Part shown: positions 16,163 to 24,509 of the stretch, piece after piece
How the letters are laid out: each line of letters opens with the position of its first letter
Position numbering within the stretch: position 1 is the stretch's first letter
Assembly: GCA_023228985.1 (NCBI GenBank)
Contig: JALOAC010000021.1
Span: forward strand, 1-47,965
DNA from: Thiopseudomonas sp.
GTDB lineage: Bacteria; Pseudomonadota; Gammaproteobacteria; Pseudomonadales; Pseudomonadaceae
Direction: 5' to 3'
Length of the DNA stretch: 47,965 nucleotides
Made by a program: the position numbers and the translations under genes
The notes under the pieces: generated by a model
Databases searched by the model: none
Told to the model about the DNA's origin: nothing
What the model saw: the letters and a program-made list of their open reading frames with translations, nothing else

Positions 16163-16936
16163 ATGTGTGAATTACTAGGCATGAGTGCCAATGTGCCCAC
16201 GGATATAGTGTTTAGCTTTACCGGTTTAATGCAGCGTGGTGGCCGCACTGGGCCGCATCGAGATGGCTGGGGTATAGGTTTCTATGAAGGGCGTGGGCTG
16301 CGTCTATTTCAAGACCCGCAAGCAAGCGCCGACTCTGAAGTGGCCCAATTAGTGCAGCGTTATCCGATTAAAAGCACGGCAGTGATTGGCCATATTCGCC
16401 AAGCCAATGTCGGGGCGGTCAGCTTAGCCAATACCCATCCTTTTGTGCGTGAGCTGTGGGGGCAGAACTGGTGTTTTGCCCATAACGGCCAATTGGCAGA
16501 CTTTGCACCGGCGCAAGGTTTTTATCAGCCTGTGGGTGATACAGACAGCGAAGCGGCTTTTTGTGAGCTGCTCAATCGTTTGCGTAGTCACTTCACGCAG
16601 TTACCCTCATTGGATGAGTTATTGACAGTGCTGGTAGAAGCATGTGATGAGTTTCGCCAAGCGGGGGTGTTTAACTGCTTGCTCAGCAATGGTGATTGGT
16701 TGTTTAGTTATTGCACCACAAAGATGACGCATATCACGCGTCGTGCACCCTTTGGACCTGCCACGTTAAAAGATGCAGATGTGACTGTGGATTTCCATGC
16801 GGAAACCACCCCCAATGATGTAGTGACTGTAATAGCCACTGACCCATTAACGGACAACGAAGCCTGGGTGTTGTATCAACCGGGCGAATGGAAGCTGTGG
16901 CGCGATGGGGTGATTAATAGCGAGGGGAAGGCTTAG
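16163..16936 (+). CDS. Class II glutamine amidotransferase, YafJ type
   Basis: A 257-residue Ntn-hydrolase. Cys2 directly after the initiator Met (MCELLGMS) is the expected nucleophile once Met is removed. Other glutamine-site motifs are GPHRDGWGIGFY, IGHIRQANVG, NTHPFVRELWGQNWCFAHNGQL and GDTDSEAAFCELL. The length matches YafJ, a stand-alone glutaminase domain without a synthase partner; its physiological acceptor is not known. It is the last gene before a strong terminator and convergent with the ETF-QO gene. Confidence 0.9.
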   Translation: MCELLGMSANVPTDIVFSFTGLMQRGGRTGPHRDGWGIGFYEGRGLRLFQDPQASADSEVAQLVQRYPIKSTAVIGHIRQANVGAVSLANTHPFVRELWGQNWCFAHNGQLADFAPAQGFYQPVGDTDSEAAFCELLNRLRSHFTQLPSLDELLTVLVEACDEFRQAGVFNCLLSNGDWLFSYCTTKMTHITRRAPFGPATLKDADVTVDFHAETTPNDVVTVIATDPLTDNEAWVLYQPGEWKLWRDGVINSEGKA

Positions 16937-16957
16937 CTAGACGCGCGATTTGCACAT

Positions 16958-16986
16958 AAAAAAGCCCTCTTTAACGAGGGCTTTTT
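16958..16986. terminator. Bidirectional rho-independent terminator
   Basis: AAAAAA-GCCCTC (16958-16969), loop TTTAAC, GAGGGC-TTTTT (16976-16986). It is flanked by A and T runs and serves both the amidotransferase gene (+) and the ETF-QO gene (-). Confidence 0.92.
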
Positions 16987-16991
16987 GTCAT

Positions 16992-18647
16992 CTACATGTT
17001 GGGGTAGTTAGGTCCGCCGCCACCTTCGGGCGGAACCCAGGTGATGTTTTGCGCGGGGTCTTTGATGTCACAGGTTTTGCAGTGTACGCAGTTTTCGGCG
17101 TTGATTTGTAGGCGTTTGCCACCTTCGTCCGCATCGACTATTTCGTATACGCCTGCTGGGCAGTAGCGCTGTGCGGGCTCGTCATACAGAGGCAGGTTTT
17201 GCTCCACTGGGATGCTTGGGTCAGACAGCTTTAAGTGCACGGGCTGATTCGCTTCGTGCGCGGTGTTAGAAATAAATACTGAACTGAGTTTGTCGAAGCT
17301 GAGTTTGCCGTCGGGCTTGGGGTAATCAATTTTTGCCGCTTCATTGGCTTTCTTTAAGCGCGCATAGTCTGGGGTTTGATCGCGCAAAGTGATTGGGATT
17401 TTACCGCCAAAGATATTTTGGTCGATAAAGTTAAATGCTCCACCCATCAGCGCGCCAAATTTATGAATGGCTGCGCCAAAGTTGCGACTGCGGTACAGGT
17501 CGTCATACAACCAGCTATTTTTATAGCCTTGCACGTAGGCTGTGAGTTCATCACCACCTTCTGAGCCGCCTACTAAAGCTTCTGCAGCGGCATCAGCTGC
17601 CAGCATGCCTGATTTCATGGCGGTGTGGTTGCCCTTAATTTTGGCAAAGTTAAGCGTGCCGAGATCGCAGCCAATTAGCGCACCACCGGGGAAAACCATT
17701 TTTGGTATGGAGTTAAAGCCACCCTTAGTTAGCGCCCGTGCGCCGTAGGAAACACGCGTGCCGCCCTCAAGATACTGCTTGATCACCGGGTGATGTTTAT
17801 AGCGTTGGAATTCGTCGAAAGGTGACAAGTGGGGATTGCTGTAGGACAGGTCAACAATCAAACCTACGGCCACCTGGTTGTTTTCCGTGTGATACAGGAA
17901 TGAGCCGCCCGGGTTTTCGTCATTCAGTGGCCAGCCTGCAGTGTGAACTACCAGTCCTTCTTCGTGCTTGGCAGGATCAATATCCCAAATTTCTTTGATG
18001 CCAATACCGTAGTGCTGGGGATCGCAATCACTTTCCAGCTGATAGCGTGCAAGAAGTTGTTTGCCCAAGTGACCACGGCAGCCTTCAGCAAACAGAGTGT
18101 ACTTGGCGCGTAGCTCCATGCCGGGGGTGTACATGCCTTCTTTGGGGTTGCCGTCACGGTCTACGCCCATATCGCCGGTGAGGATGCCATACACAGCGCC
18201 CGCATCATTGATAAGCACTTCCTGCGCGGCAAAGCCGGGATATACTTCTACGCCAAGGTTTTCGGCTTGTTCAGCCAGCCAGCGGCATAGGTTACCGAGG
18301 GAGATAATGTAGTTGCCTTCGTTGTGCATGGTTTTGGGCACAAACAAACCAGGGATTTTTTGGGCTTTTTCAGCACTTTTAAACAGATAAATGTCGTCGC
18401 GCTTAACCGGCACGTTTAGGGGGGCGCCCATTTCTTTCCAGTCAGGAAAAAGCTCGTTAAGCGCGCGCGGTTCAAATACGGCGCCAGAAAGGCTGTGTGC
18501 ACCGACTTCAGAGCCTTTTTCTACCACGCAGACGCTGATTTCTTTGCCAGCCTCAGTAGCTTTTTGTTTTAAACGGCAGGCAGCAGATAAGCCAGCAGGG
18601 CCTGCACCCACAATGACGACATCGAAATCCATGAATTCGCGTTCCAC
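16992..18647 (-). CDS. Electron-transfer flavoprotein:ubiquinone oxidoreductase
   Basis: A 551-residue membrane-associated FAD and 4Fe-4S enzyme passing electrons from ETF (from acyl-CoA and other dehydrogenases) to ubiquinone. Features: Rossmann FAD motif VVIVGAGPAGLSAA near residue 10, GAHSLSGAVFEPRAL, the quinone-side GGFNSIPKMVFPGGALIGCDLGTLN, and four cluster cysteines at the C-terminus (YCPAGVYE, then CVHCKTC), followed by QNITWVPPEGGGGPNYPNM. The start is GTG at 18647 with AGGAG 9 nt upstream; an internal ATG five codons later is the alternative. It is divergent from etfBA, with a PsrA-type palindrome in the shared control region. Confidence 0.95.
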   Translation of the reverse strand: MEREFMDFDVVIVGAGPAGLSAACRLKQKATEAGKEISVCVVEKGSEVGAHSLSGAVFEPRALNELFPDWKEMGAPLNVPVKRDDIYLFKSAEKAQKIPGLFVPKTMHNEGNYIISLGNLCRWLAEQAENLGVEVYPGFAAQEVLINDAGAVYGILTGDMGVDRDGNPKEGMYTPGMELRAKYTLFAEGCRGHLGKQLLARYQLESDCDPQHYGIGIKEIWDIDPAKHEEGLVVHTAGWPLNDENPGGSFLYHTENNQVAVGLIVDLSYSNPHLSPFDEFQRYKHHPVIKQYLEGGTRVSYGARALTKGGFNSIPKMVFPGGALIGCDLGTLNFAKIKGNHTAMKSGMLAADAAAEALVGGSEGGDELTAYVQGYKNSWLYDDLYRSRNFGAAIHKFGALMGGAFNFIDQNIFGGKIPITLRDQTPDYARLKKANEAAKIDYPKPDGKLSFDKLSSVFISNTAHEANQPVHLKLSDPSIPVEQNLPLYDEPAQRYCPAGVYEIVDADEGGKRLQINAENCVHCKTCDIKDPAQNITWVPPEGGGGPNYPNM

Positions 18648-18761
18648 AAGCGTTCTCCTACTTCATATACGTAATGTTGTTATTTTATAGGTTGGCGGAC
18701 AGTTGAGCCAGATTAGTTGGACTGTTAGGGAGTATATCTACCATGGTCGATAGAATAAATG

Positions 18762-18775
18762 CAAACGATCGTTTG
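18762..18775. promoter_or_regulatory. PsrA-type operator (CAAAC-GATC-GTTTG)
   Basis: CAAACGATCGTTTG is a perfect 14-bp palindrome matching the Pseudomonas PsrA consensus (C/G)AAAC-N(2-4)-GTTT(G/C). PsrA is a TetR-type sensor of long-chain fatty acids known to control etf and fatty-acid oxidation genes. The site sits in the 337-bp space between the divergent ETF-QO and etfBA genes. The rest of that space (18648-18984) contains no ORF worth calling and no clear -35/-10 pair for etfB. Confidence 0.75.
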
Positions 18776-18984
18776 AATTTGTTGAGATCCTGTTTAGAAT
18801 CACTACTAAGAGTAATGTGCTTGGGCTGTTTAGTTGACCGCATCGCTTGTTGCGTTCAAGATAACCTACCCTATTGTGTTTTACTGTTTTGCAAACCTCT
18901 TAAAGTGTTTTTTTAATTGAGGTTTTAACTACTCTGCTGGGCTTGCCTTGCGGGTTTTATTCATCCGGAGATAACGAGGAATCT

Positions 18985-19734
18985 ATGAAGGTTCTAGTAG
19001 CTGTCAAGCGTGTGGTCGACCATAACGTTAAGGTTCGCGTTAAAGCGGACAATACGGGCGTTGAACTGGCCAATGTGAAAATGTCCATGAACCCTTTTTG
19101 TGAAATTGGCGTAGAAGAAGCCATTCGTTTAAAAGAAAAAGGGATTGCCACTGAAGTTGTTGCTGTGTGTGTAGGTCCAACAGCAGCGCAAGAACAATTA
19201 CGTACGGCGCTGGCGTTAGGTGCTGATCGTGCGATTCTAGTCGAAACTGATGCCGAGCTTGGCTCGTTGGCGGTGGCGAAAATTCTTAAAGCGGTTGCCG
19301 ACCAAGAACAGCCGCAGTTGATTTTGCTGGGTAAACAAGCCATTGATAGCGATAACAATCAAACGGGTCAGATGCTTGGAGCGTTGACCGGCTTTGCCCA
19401 AGGCACCTTTGCCTCCAAGGTTGAAGTTGATGGCGACAAGGTTAATGTTACGCGCGAGATTGATGGTGGTTTTCAAACAGTAGCGCTTAAATTGCCTGCT
19501 ATTGTCACCACTGATTTGCGCTTGAATGAGCCGCGTTATGCCAAATTGCCCGATATCATGAAAGCCAAGAAGAAGCCGCTGGATACGGTAACGCCTGAGA
19601 CGCTAGGTGTTGCAGTGAGTTCAACGCTCAAGACGCTTAAGGTAGAAGCTCCTGCTCAACGTAGTGCCGGCATCAAGGTTAAAGATGTGGCTGAGTTGGT
19701 TGATAAGTTAAAAAATGAAGCGAAGGTGATCTAA
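18985..19734 (+). CDS. etfB: Electron-transfer flavoprotein beta subunit
   Basis: A 249-residue small subunit of the ETF heterodimer, which holds AMP and docks with the acyl-CoA dehydrogenases. It starts MKVLVAVKRVVDHNVKVRVK and contains KMSMNPFCEIGVEEAIRLKEKG, VCVGPTAAQEQLRTALALGADRAI, GKQAIDSDNNQTGQMLGALTG and the C-terminal domain-swapped helix. ATG at 18985 has AACGAGGA upstream. The frame extends 14 codons further, but without family similarity. It overlaps etfA by one base (TAATG). It is likely controlled with the divergent ETF-QO gene through the PsrA-type site. Confidence 0.96.
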   Translation: MKVLVAVKRVVDHNVKVRVKADNTGVELANVKMSMNPFCEIGVEEAIRLKEKGIATEVVAVCVGPTAAQEQLRTALALGADRAILVETDAELGSLAVAKILKAVADQEQPQLILLGKQAIDSDNNQTGQMLGALTGFAQGTFASKVEVDGDKVNVTREIDGGFQTVALKLPAIVTTDLRLNEPRYAKLPDIMKAKKKPLDTVTPETLGVAVSSTLKTLKVEAPAQRSAGIKVKDVAELVDKLKNEAKVI

Positions 19735-20663
19735 TGGCTATTTTAGTAATTGCTGAACACTCCAATAGCGCGCTGGGTGCTGCAACTCTAAACACAGTGA
19801 CTGCAGCTAAGGCCATTGGTGGTGATATTCATATTTTAGTGGCCGGTGAGAACTGCGCTGCTGCAGGTGAAGCAGCGGCAAAGGTAGAGGGCGTAACCAA
19901 GGTGTTGGTGGCAGATAACGCTGCCTATGCGCATCAATTGCCGGAAAACGTAGCGTTGCTTGTCGCTGAGCAAGCCAAGGCGTACAGCCATGTTTTAACC
20001 CCAGCTACCACCACGGGTAAAAACCTGTTGCCACGTGTGGCTGCGCTGCTGGATACGGATCAGATTTCAGAGATTATTTCTGTTGAAAGCCCAGATACCT
20101 TCAAGCGTCCAATCTATGCAGGTAATGCGATTGCTACTGTGCAATCTAGTGCTGACATTAAAGTGATTACTGTGCGTGGCACAGGCTTTGATGCCGCTGC
20201 TGCAGAGGGCGGTAGTGCAGCTATAGAAAATATTGCTGCGGGTGCTGATGCAGGTATTTCGGCCTTTGTTGGTGAGGAAATCGCCAAGTCTGACCGTCCG
20301 GACTTAACCGCAGCACGCGTGGTTATTTCGGGTGGCCGCGGTATGCAAAGTGGTGAAAACTTTGACATGCTTTACGCCCTGGCTGATAAGTTAGGCGGTG
20401 CTGTAGGTGCTTCCCGTGCGGCGGTTGACGCAGGCTTTGTGCCCAACGATTTACAGGTGGGTCAAACCGGTAAGATTGTTGCCCCTGACCTGTATATAGC
20501 GGTAGGTATCTCAGGTGCTATCCAGCATTTAGCTGGCATGAAAGACTCTAAAGTCATTGTTGCGATTAACAAAGACGCGGATGCGCCTATCTTCCAAGTG
20601 GCTGACTATGGTTTGGTCGCCGACTTGTTTGATGTTATTCCTGAGTTAGACGCCGCGCTGTAA
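19734..20663 (+). CDS. etfA: Electron-transfer flavoprotein alpha subunit
   Basis: A 309-residue large ETF subunit carrying the FAD that shuttles electrons to ETF-QO. The FAD-binding C-terminal domain is intact: VISGGRGMQSGENF, GAVGASRAAVDAGFVPNDLQVGQTGK, APDLYIAVGISGAIQHLAGMKDS and INKDADAPIFQVADYGLVADLFDVIPEL. The N-terminal domain is typical. It is translationally coupled to etfB through a shared base and followed by a strong terminator, so etfBA is a two-gene operon. Confidence 0.97.
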   Translation: MAILVIAEHSNSALGAATLNTVTAAKAIGGDIHILVAGENCAAAGEAAAKVEGVTKVLVADNAAYAHQLPENVALLVAEQAKAYSHVLTPATTTGKNLLPRVAALLDTDQISEIISVESPDTFKRPIYAGNAIATVQSSADIKVITVRGTGFDAAAAEGGSAAIENIAAGADAGISAFVGEEIAKSDRPDLTAARVVISGGRGMQSGENFDMLYALADKLGGAVGASRAAVDAGFVPNDLQVGQTGKIVAPDLYIAVGISGAIQHLAGMKDSKVIVAINKDADAPIFQVADYGLVADLFDVIPELDAAL

Positions 20664-20686
20664 GCTGTTAAAATACGTGGCACAAC

Positions 20687-20716
20687 AAAAACCCGCTATT
20701 CATAGGCGGGTTTTTT
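20687..20716 (+). terminator. Rho-independent terminator after etfA
   Basis: AAAAACCCGC (20687-20696), a TAT-TC-ATA inner stem, GCGGGTTTTTT ending at 20716. It stands 24 bp past the etfA stop. Confidence 0.93.
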
Positions 20717-20740
20717 AACTCTTCTTGAAGATGACTGACT

Positions 20741-21532
20741 TTGATTAAATCGCGCGCATTTTTACCGCTGCTGTTAGGAGTAGGACTGCTGGCTGCCAAC
20801 GCAGCGCAGGCCGATATTCCTGTGCCCGAAAGCTGCACGAATATTGTCGCTGTAGCACTTGGCACACAGCCGCCCTATAGCAACGAGCAGGGCACTGGTG
20901 TAGATGCACAGTTAAGCCGTGAGCTAGCCAAGCAAACCGGTATTAAAATAAACCTGTTACCCGTGGATAGCTATGAAGAAGGTTTGCGGGCATTTGCTTC
21001 GGGGCAGGTGGATATGTGGCTGTCTGCACACTTGGATTTGCTGGAGCATGCAGATGCGCTGCTCATCGAGCCGGCTTATTGGCAAGCGCGCTATCAACTT
21101 TGGTTTCGTTATGCAGAGTTAACAGATCTGAAGCAAACCCCAGCCTTACGAGGCTTAAGAGCGGTCTACTGGCCAGCACAGATTGAGCAAGGATTACTAA
21201 CACCCTGGCTAGGTGAGATGGACGTGCAGCAGGGACTTGAAGTGGCTACTCAACGCGAGGCAGTACAAGCCGTTCTTAGTGGTAAAGCGGATTTTTTACT
21301 GGCTGATGGGTATGAATTAGACTTGGATTTACAGGCTTTGGCGGCGCAGGATGAGTTAGAGGCGCTGACACAGGTTCGTGTTACAGAATCTGTTTATATT
21401 GCATTAAGTAATAATTCAGCCTGCAATGACTCGGCCTTGCAAAGCAAGTTGAGCCAAGCACTGCGAGAGCTTAACAAACGCGGCGTAGCTAAAAAGTTGT
21501 TGCAGAAAAACCAAGCAAGCCTGAAGCCCTAA
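20741..21532 (+). CDS. Periplasmic solute-binding protein, family 3 type
   Basis: A 263-residue exported protein. The signal peptide is KSRAFLPLLLGVGLLAANAAQA with cleavage near residue 24. The mature part follows the SBP_bac_3 pattern: VALGTQPPYSNEQGTGVDAQLSRELAKQTG, INLLPVDSYEEGLRAFASGQVDMWLSAH, then REAVQAVLSGKADFLLADGYEL and the closing LRELNKRGVAKKLL. Two cysteines in the mature chain (in PESCTN and NSACND) may form a disulfide. The only in-frame start is TTG at 20741. No permease or ATPase gene is adjacent, so it may serve a distant ABC system or act as a sensor partner. The ligand is unknown; amino acids are usual for this family. Confidence 0.82.
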   Translation: MIKSRAFLPLLLGVGLLAANAAQADIPVPESCTNIVAVALGTQPPYSNEQGTGVDAQLSRELAKQTGIKINLLPVDSYEEGLRAFASGQVDMWLSAHLDLLEHADALLIEPAYWQARYQLWFRYAELTDLKQTPALRGLRAVYWPAQIEQGLLTPWLGEMDVQQGLEVATQREAVQAVLSGKADFLLADGYELDLDLQALAAQDELEALTQVRVTESVYIALSNNSACNDSALQSKLSQALRELNKRGVAKKLLQKNQASLKP

Positions 21533-21558
21533 GCTATTACTGCCGCTCAGGGCTTCAG
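21521..21558. terminator. Stem-loop between the solute-binding protein gene and gatB
   Basis: CTGAAGCCCT (21521-21530) pairs perfectly with AGGGCTTCAG (21549-21558) around an 18-nt loop. The left arm lies in the last codons of the solute-binding gene. There is no clear T-run, so it is a weak terminator candidate for the two convergent transcripts. Confidence 0.5.
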
Positions 21559-21589
21559 GAATACAGCATAATTTACCAGTAAGGCTCAA

Positions 21590-23035
21590 TTAGCCCTCAA
21601 GCTTTTGCCGCAGCAATTCGTTGACCTGCTGTGGGTTGGCTTTGCCTTTAGAGACGCGCATCGCTTGGCCAATAAAGAAACCAAACATACGCTTACGGCG
21701 GTTTTCGTCTGCCGCACGGTACTCCTCAACTTCTGTGGCATTGGCAGCCAGCATTTCATCGAGAATGGCTTCAATGGCACCAGAGTCGGTAACCTGCTTT
21801 AAACCGCGCTGTTCAATGATGCTGTCCGCATCGCCTTCGCCATTGGCAATGGCTTCAAACACAGTCTTGGCAATGTTGCCGCTGATAGTGTTGTCTGTGA
21901 TGCGTACCAACAGCTGACCCAGCTGCGTAGCGCTGATGGGCGAGTCCTGAATGTCCAAGTTGTCTTTATTGAGTAGGCTGGATAGCTCGCCCATCACCCA
22001 GTTAGCGGTGAGTTTGGCGTCTTTACTGATGGCCAGGGCGGCTTCAAAGTAGTCGGCCATTTCCCGGCTGGAAGTCAGCACGCTGGCGTCATAGGTGGAA
22101 AGGGCAAACTCTTGCTCGAAACGTTCGCGCTTTTGTGTCGGCAGTTCAGGCAATTGTTCACGCAATTCATCTAAAAAACTGCGCTCAATCACGACCGGTA
22201 GCAAGTCAGGGCAAGGGAAGTAGCGGTAATCGGTGGCTTCTTCTTTGCTACGCATGGAGCGGGTTTCGTCTTTGCTCGGATCATACAGACGGGTTTCCTG
22301 CACCACGGCGCCGCCGTCTTCAATCAGCTCAATCTGGCGCTGTACTTCGCTATTGATCGCGCGTTCGATATAGCGGAAGGAGTTAACGTTTTTGATTTCT
22401 GTGCGGGTGCCTAACTCGGTTTGCCCTTTGGGGCGAATGGAGACGTTACAGTCACAGCGGAACGAACCTTCGGCCATGTTGCCATCACAGATGCCTAAGT
22501 AGCGCACCAAGCTATGAATAGCGCGGGCGTAAGCCACAGCTTCTTTAGCGTTGGACATTTCTGGCTCGGAGACAATTTCCAGCAAAGTGGTGCCAGCACG
22601 GTTGAGGTCGATGCCGGTCATGCCGCTAAAATCTTCGTGCAGGCTTTTTCCCGCATCTTCTTCGAGGTGCGCGCGGGTAATGTTGATGCGCTTAATGCTG
22701 CTGTCTTCGAGGGTGATGTCCAGATGACCCAAACCGACAATCGGGTGATCCATCTGGCTGGTTTGATAGCCGCTGGGCAGGTCAGGGTAGAAATAGTTTT
22801 TGCGGTCAAAGCGGTTGTGTTCGGCTATTTCGGCATCGACAGCCAAGCCAAACAGGCAGGCCATGCGTACGGCCTCAGCATTTAACACCGGTAAAGTGCC
22901 GGGCATGGCTAAGTCGCTGACGCTGGCTTGGGTGTTTGGCTCAGCGCCAAATTCAGTGGCGCTGCCGGAAAAAATCTTAGTTTTAGTGGCTAGTTGTGCG
23001 TGAATTTCTAGCCCAATTACGGTTTCCCATTGCAT
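21590..23035 (-). CDS. gatB: Aspartyl/glutamyl-tRNA amidotransferase subunit B (with atypical residues)
   Basis: A 481-residue subunit of GatCAB that phosphorylates the side chain of mischarged Asp-tRNA(Asn) or Glu-tRNA(Gln) and amidates it. The Mg/ATP-site residues are kept: Glu10 and His12 in GLEIHAQL, Glu125 in HLEEDAGKS. The C-terminal YqeY-like tRNA-binding tail is present (GLKQVTDSGAIEAILDEMLAAN). Some near-invariant positions differ. YPDLPKGYQ reads YPDLPSGYQ (Lys to Ser88), the acidic residue of RYFP(E/D)PDL is Cys, and AGVPLLEI reads AGTTLLEI. The Lys, as I recall from the Staphylococcus structure, lies near the ammonia channel. These changes accompany the loss of the glutaminase site in the adjacent gatA. 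Otherwise the length is normal and the gene is intact. It lies 11 bp after gatA in the gatC-gatA-gatB operon. Confidence 0.93.
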   Translation of the reverse strand: MQWETVIGLEIHAQLATKTKIFSGSATEFGAEPNTQASVSDLAMPGTLPVLNAEAVRMACLFGLAVDAEIAEHNRFDRKNYFYPDLPSGYQTSQMDHPIVGLGHLDITLEDSSIKRINITRAHLEEDAGKSLHEDFSGMTGIDLNRAGTTLLEIVSEPEMSNAKEAVAYARAIHSLVRYLGICDGNMAEGSFRCDCNVSIRPKGQTELGTRTEIKNVNSFRYIERAINSEVQRQIELIEDGGAVVQETRLYDPSKDETRSMRSKEEATDYRYFPCPDLLPVVIERSFLDELREQLPELPTQKRERFEQEFALSTYDASVLTSSREMADYFEAALAISKDAKLTANWVMGELSSLLNKDNLDIQDSPISATQLGQLLVRITDNTISGNIAKTVFEAIANGEGDADSIIEQRGLKQVTDSGAIEAILDEMLAANATEVEEYRAADENRRKRMFGFFIGQAMRVSKGKANPQQVNELLRQKLEG

Positions 23036-23046
23036 GGTGCGTCTCC

Positions 23047-24495
23047 TTAGAATCCAGCCGGTGTGCGGGTGTGCCAGTCAGTTGCCTGCTGGTATTGGTG
23101 GGCTGCATTCAGCAGGCGTGCCTCGTGGAAATGAGGGGCAATGAGTTGCGCACCTACGGGCAGTTGCTCCAGTAAACCAACCGGCAGGGAGAGGGCGGGT
23201 AAGCCAGCTAAGTTGGCCGCTACGGTATAGCGCTGGGTTAAAAAATCAGCGTTAGCATCCACAGTGGCGTTGACTGCACGAGGTAAATCAGCGCTGGTGG
23301 GACTTAAAATCAGGTCCACCTGCTTAAAGGCCTCCATGTAATCTTGCTTGACTAAGCGGCGAATACGCTGGGCTTGGACATAGTAATCTTGATATTGCTC
23401 AGCTGAGAGGTAGTAAGCACCCAGCAGGGTGCGGCGCTGCACCAGCTCGCCTAGGCCTTCACTGCGGCTGCGTTGGTACAAATCAGCCAAGTCGCGTGGA
23501 TTCTCGCAACGGTAACCAAAACGCACGCCATCAAAGCGCGACATGTTAGTCGAGGCTTCAGCGGTGCCAATGATGGTGGCAATGGCGACGGCGTGTTCTG
23601 CGTGCGGCAGTTCGATATCAACCAAGGTGGCGCCGAGTTGCTGAAGTTGTTCGGCGCTGGCGAGTACGGCCTCACCGATGTGGCTGTTCAAATCGCCGTT
23701 AAACAAGGCGCGCGCGATACCGATGCGCAGACCGGTCAGCGGCTGCTTTAAGGTGCTGCTGTAATCCGGCACAGCTTCTTGCGCGCTGGTGGAGTCGCGC
23801 TCATCAAAACCGGCGCAGACGTTTAACAGCAGAGCGCTGTCTTCGGCGGTGCGGGTTAAAAAACCGGCTTGATCAAAACTTGACGCATAGGCGGTCATGC
23901 CCCAGCGTGAGACACGGCCATAGGTGGGTTTTAAACCGGTTAAGCCGTTAAAGGCAGCAGGCAGGCGAATGTCACCGCCGCTGTCCATGGCTGTACTGGC
24001 AGCTGCTAAGCCAGCCGCTACTGCTGCAGCGCTACCACTGGCGGCGCCGCCCACGATACGGCTGTTATCCCAAGGGTTGTTGCAGGCACCATAAAAACTG
24101 GTCTGCCCGCTGCAGCCCATGCTGAACTCGTCCATGTTCAGTTTACCCAAGGACACAGCACCGGCTTGATTGAGTTGCTCAATCAGCTGGGCATTGTAAG
24201 GCGCGACAAAATTATCCAGCATTTTTGAGCCACAGCTGGTGCGCACCTCTTGCGTACAAAACAGGTCTTGGTGGGCTAAAGGGATGCCCAGTAAGGGCGT
24301 GCTTTCCCCGGCAGCACGACGTGCATCGGCCTGTTCGGCTTGTTGCAACGCCTGTTCAGCAGTGACGGTAACAAAACAGTTGAGCGCTGGGTCGTGTTGC
24401 TTGATACGCTGTAAGTAATACTCGGTCAGTTCACGAGCGGAAAATTCTTTGTTGGTCAGTGCTTGCGCAAGCTGAGCCATAGTTTTGTGTTGCAT
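23047..24495 (-). CDS. gatA: GatA-type amidase-signature subunit lacking the catalytic triad
   Basis: A 482-residue full-length GatA homologue, collinear with Pseudomonas GatA (GIPLAHxDLFCTQ, TSCGSKMLDNF, GRVSRWGMTAYASSFDQ, RFDGVRFGYRC, NLAGLPALSLPVG). GatA normally hydrolyses glutamine and sends ammonia to GatB. The catalytic Lys-cisSer-Ser triad is gone. Lys is Gln76 (AHQDLFC), the cis-Ser of GGSSGGSA is Ala151 (GGAASGSA), and the nucleophile of GGSIR is Asp175 (GGDIR). The spacings 75 and 24 residues equal those of the Staphylococcus enzyme (79, 154, 178), so the alignment is safe. I re-read the codons: CAA, GCC and GAC. The glutamine-binding Asp (Asp425 there) is Gln421. The frame is intact with no stop, so this looks like retained but non-glutaminase GatA rather than a decaying pseudogene. 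It sits 14 bp after gatC. Confidence 0.9.
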   Translation of the reverse strand: MQHKTMAQLAQALTNKEFSARELTEYYLQRIKQHDPALNCFVTVTAEQALQQAEQADARRAAGESTPLLGIPLAHQDLFCTQEVRTSCGSKMLDNFVAPYNAQLIEQLNQAGAVSLGKLNMDEFSMGCSGQTSFYGACNNPWDNSRIVGGAASGSAAAVAAGLAAASTAMDSGGDIRLPAAFNGLTGLKPTYGRVSRWGMTAYASSFDQAGFLTRTAEDSALLLNVCAGFDERDSTSAQEAVPDYSSTLKQPLTGLRIGIARALFNGDLNSHIGEAVLASAEQLQQLGATLVDIELPHAEHAVAIATIIGTAEASTNMSRFDGVRFGYRCENPRDLADLYQRSRSEGLGELVQRRTLLGAYYLSAEQYQDYYVQAQRIRRLVKQDYMEAFKQVDLILSPTSADLPRAVNATVDANADFLTQRYTVAANLAGLPALSLPVGLLEQLPVGAQLIAPHFHEARLLNAAHQYQQATDWHTRTPAGF

Positions 24496-24509
24496 GGTAG
24501 AGGCGTCCT

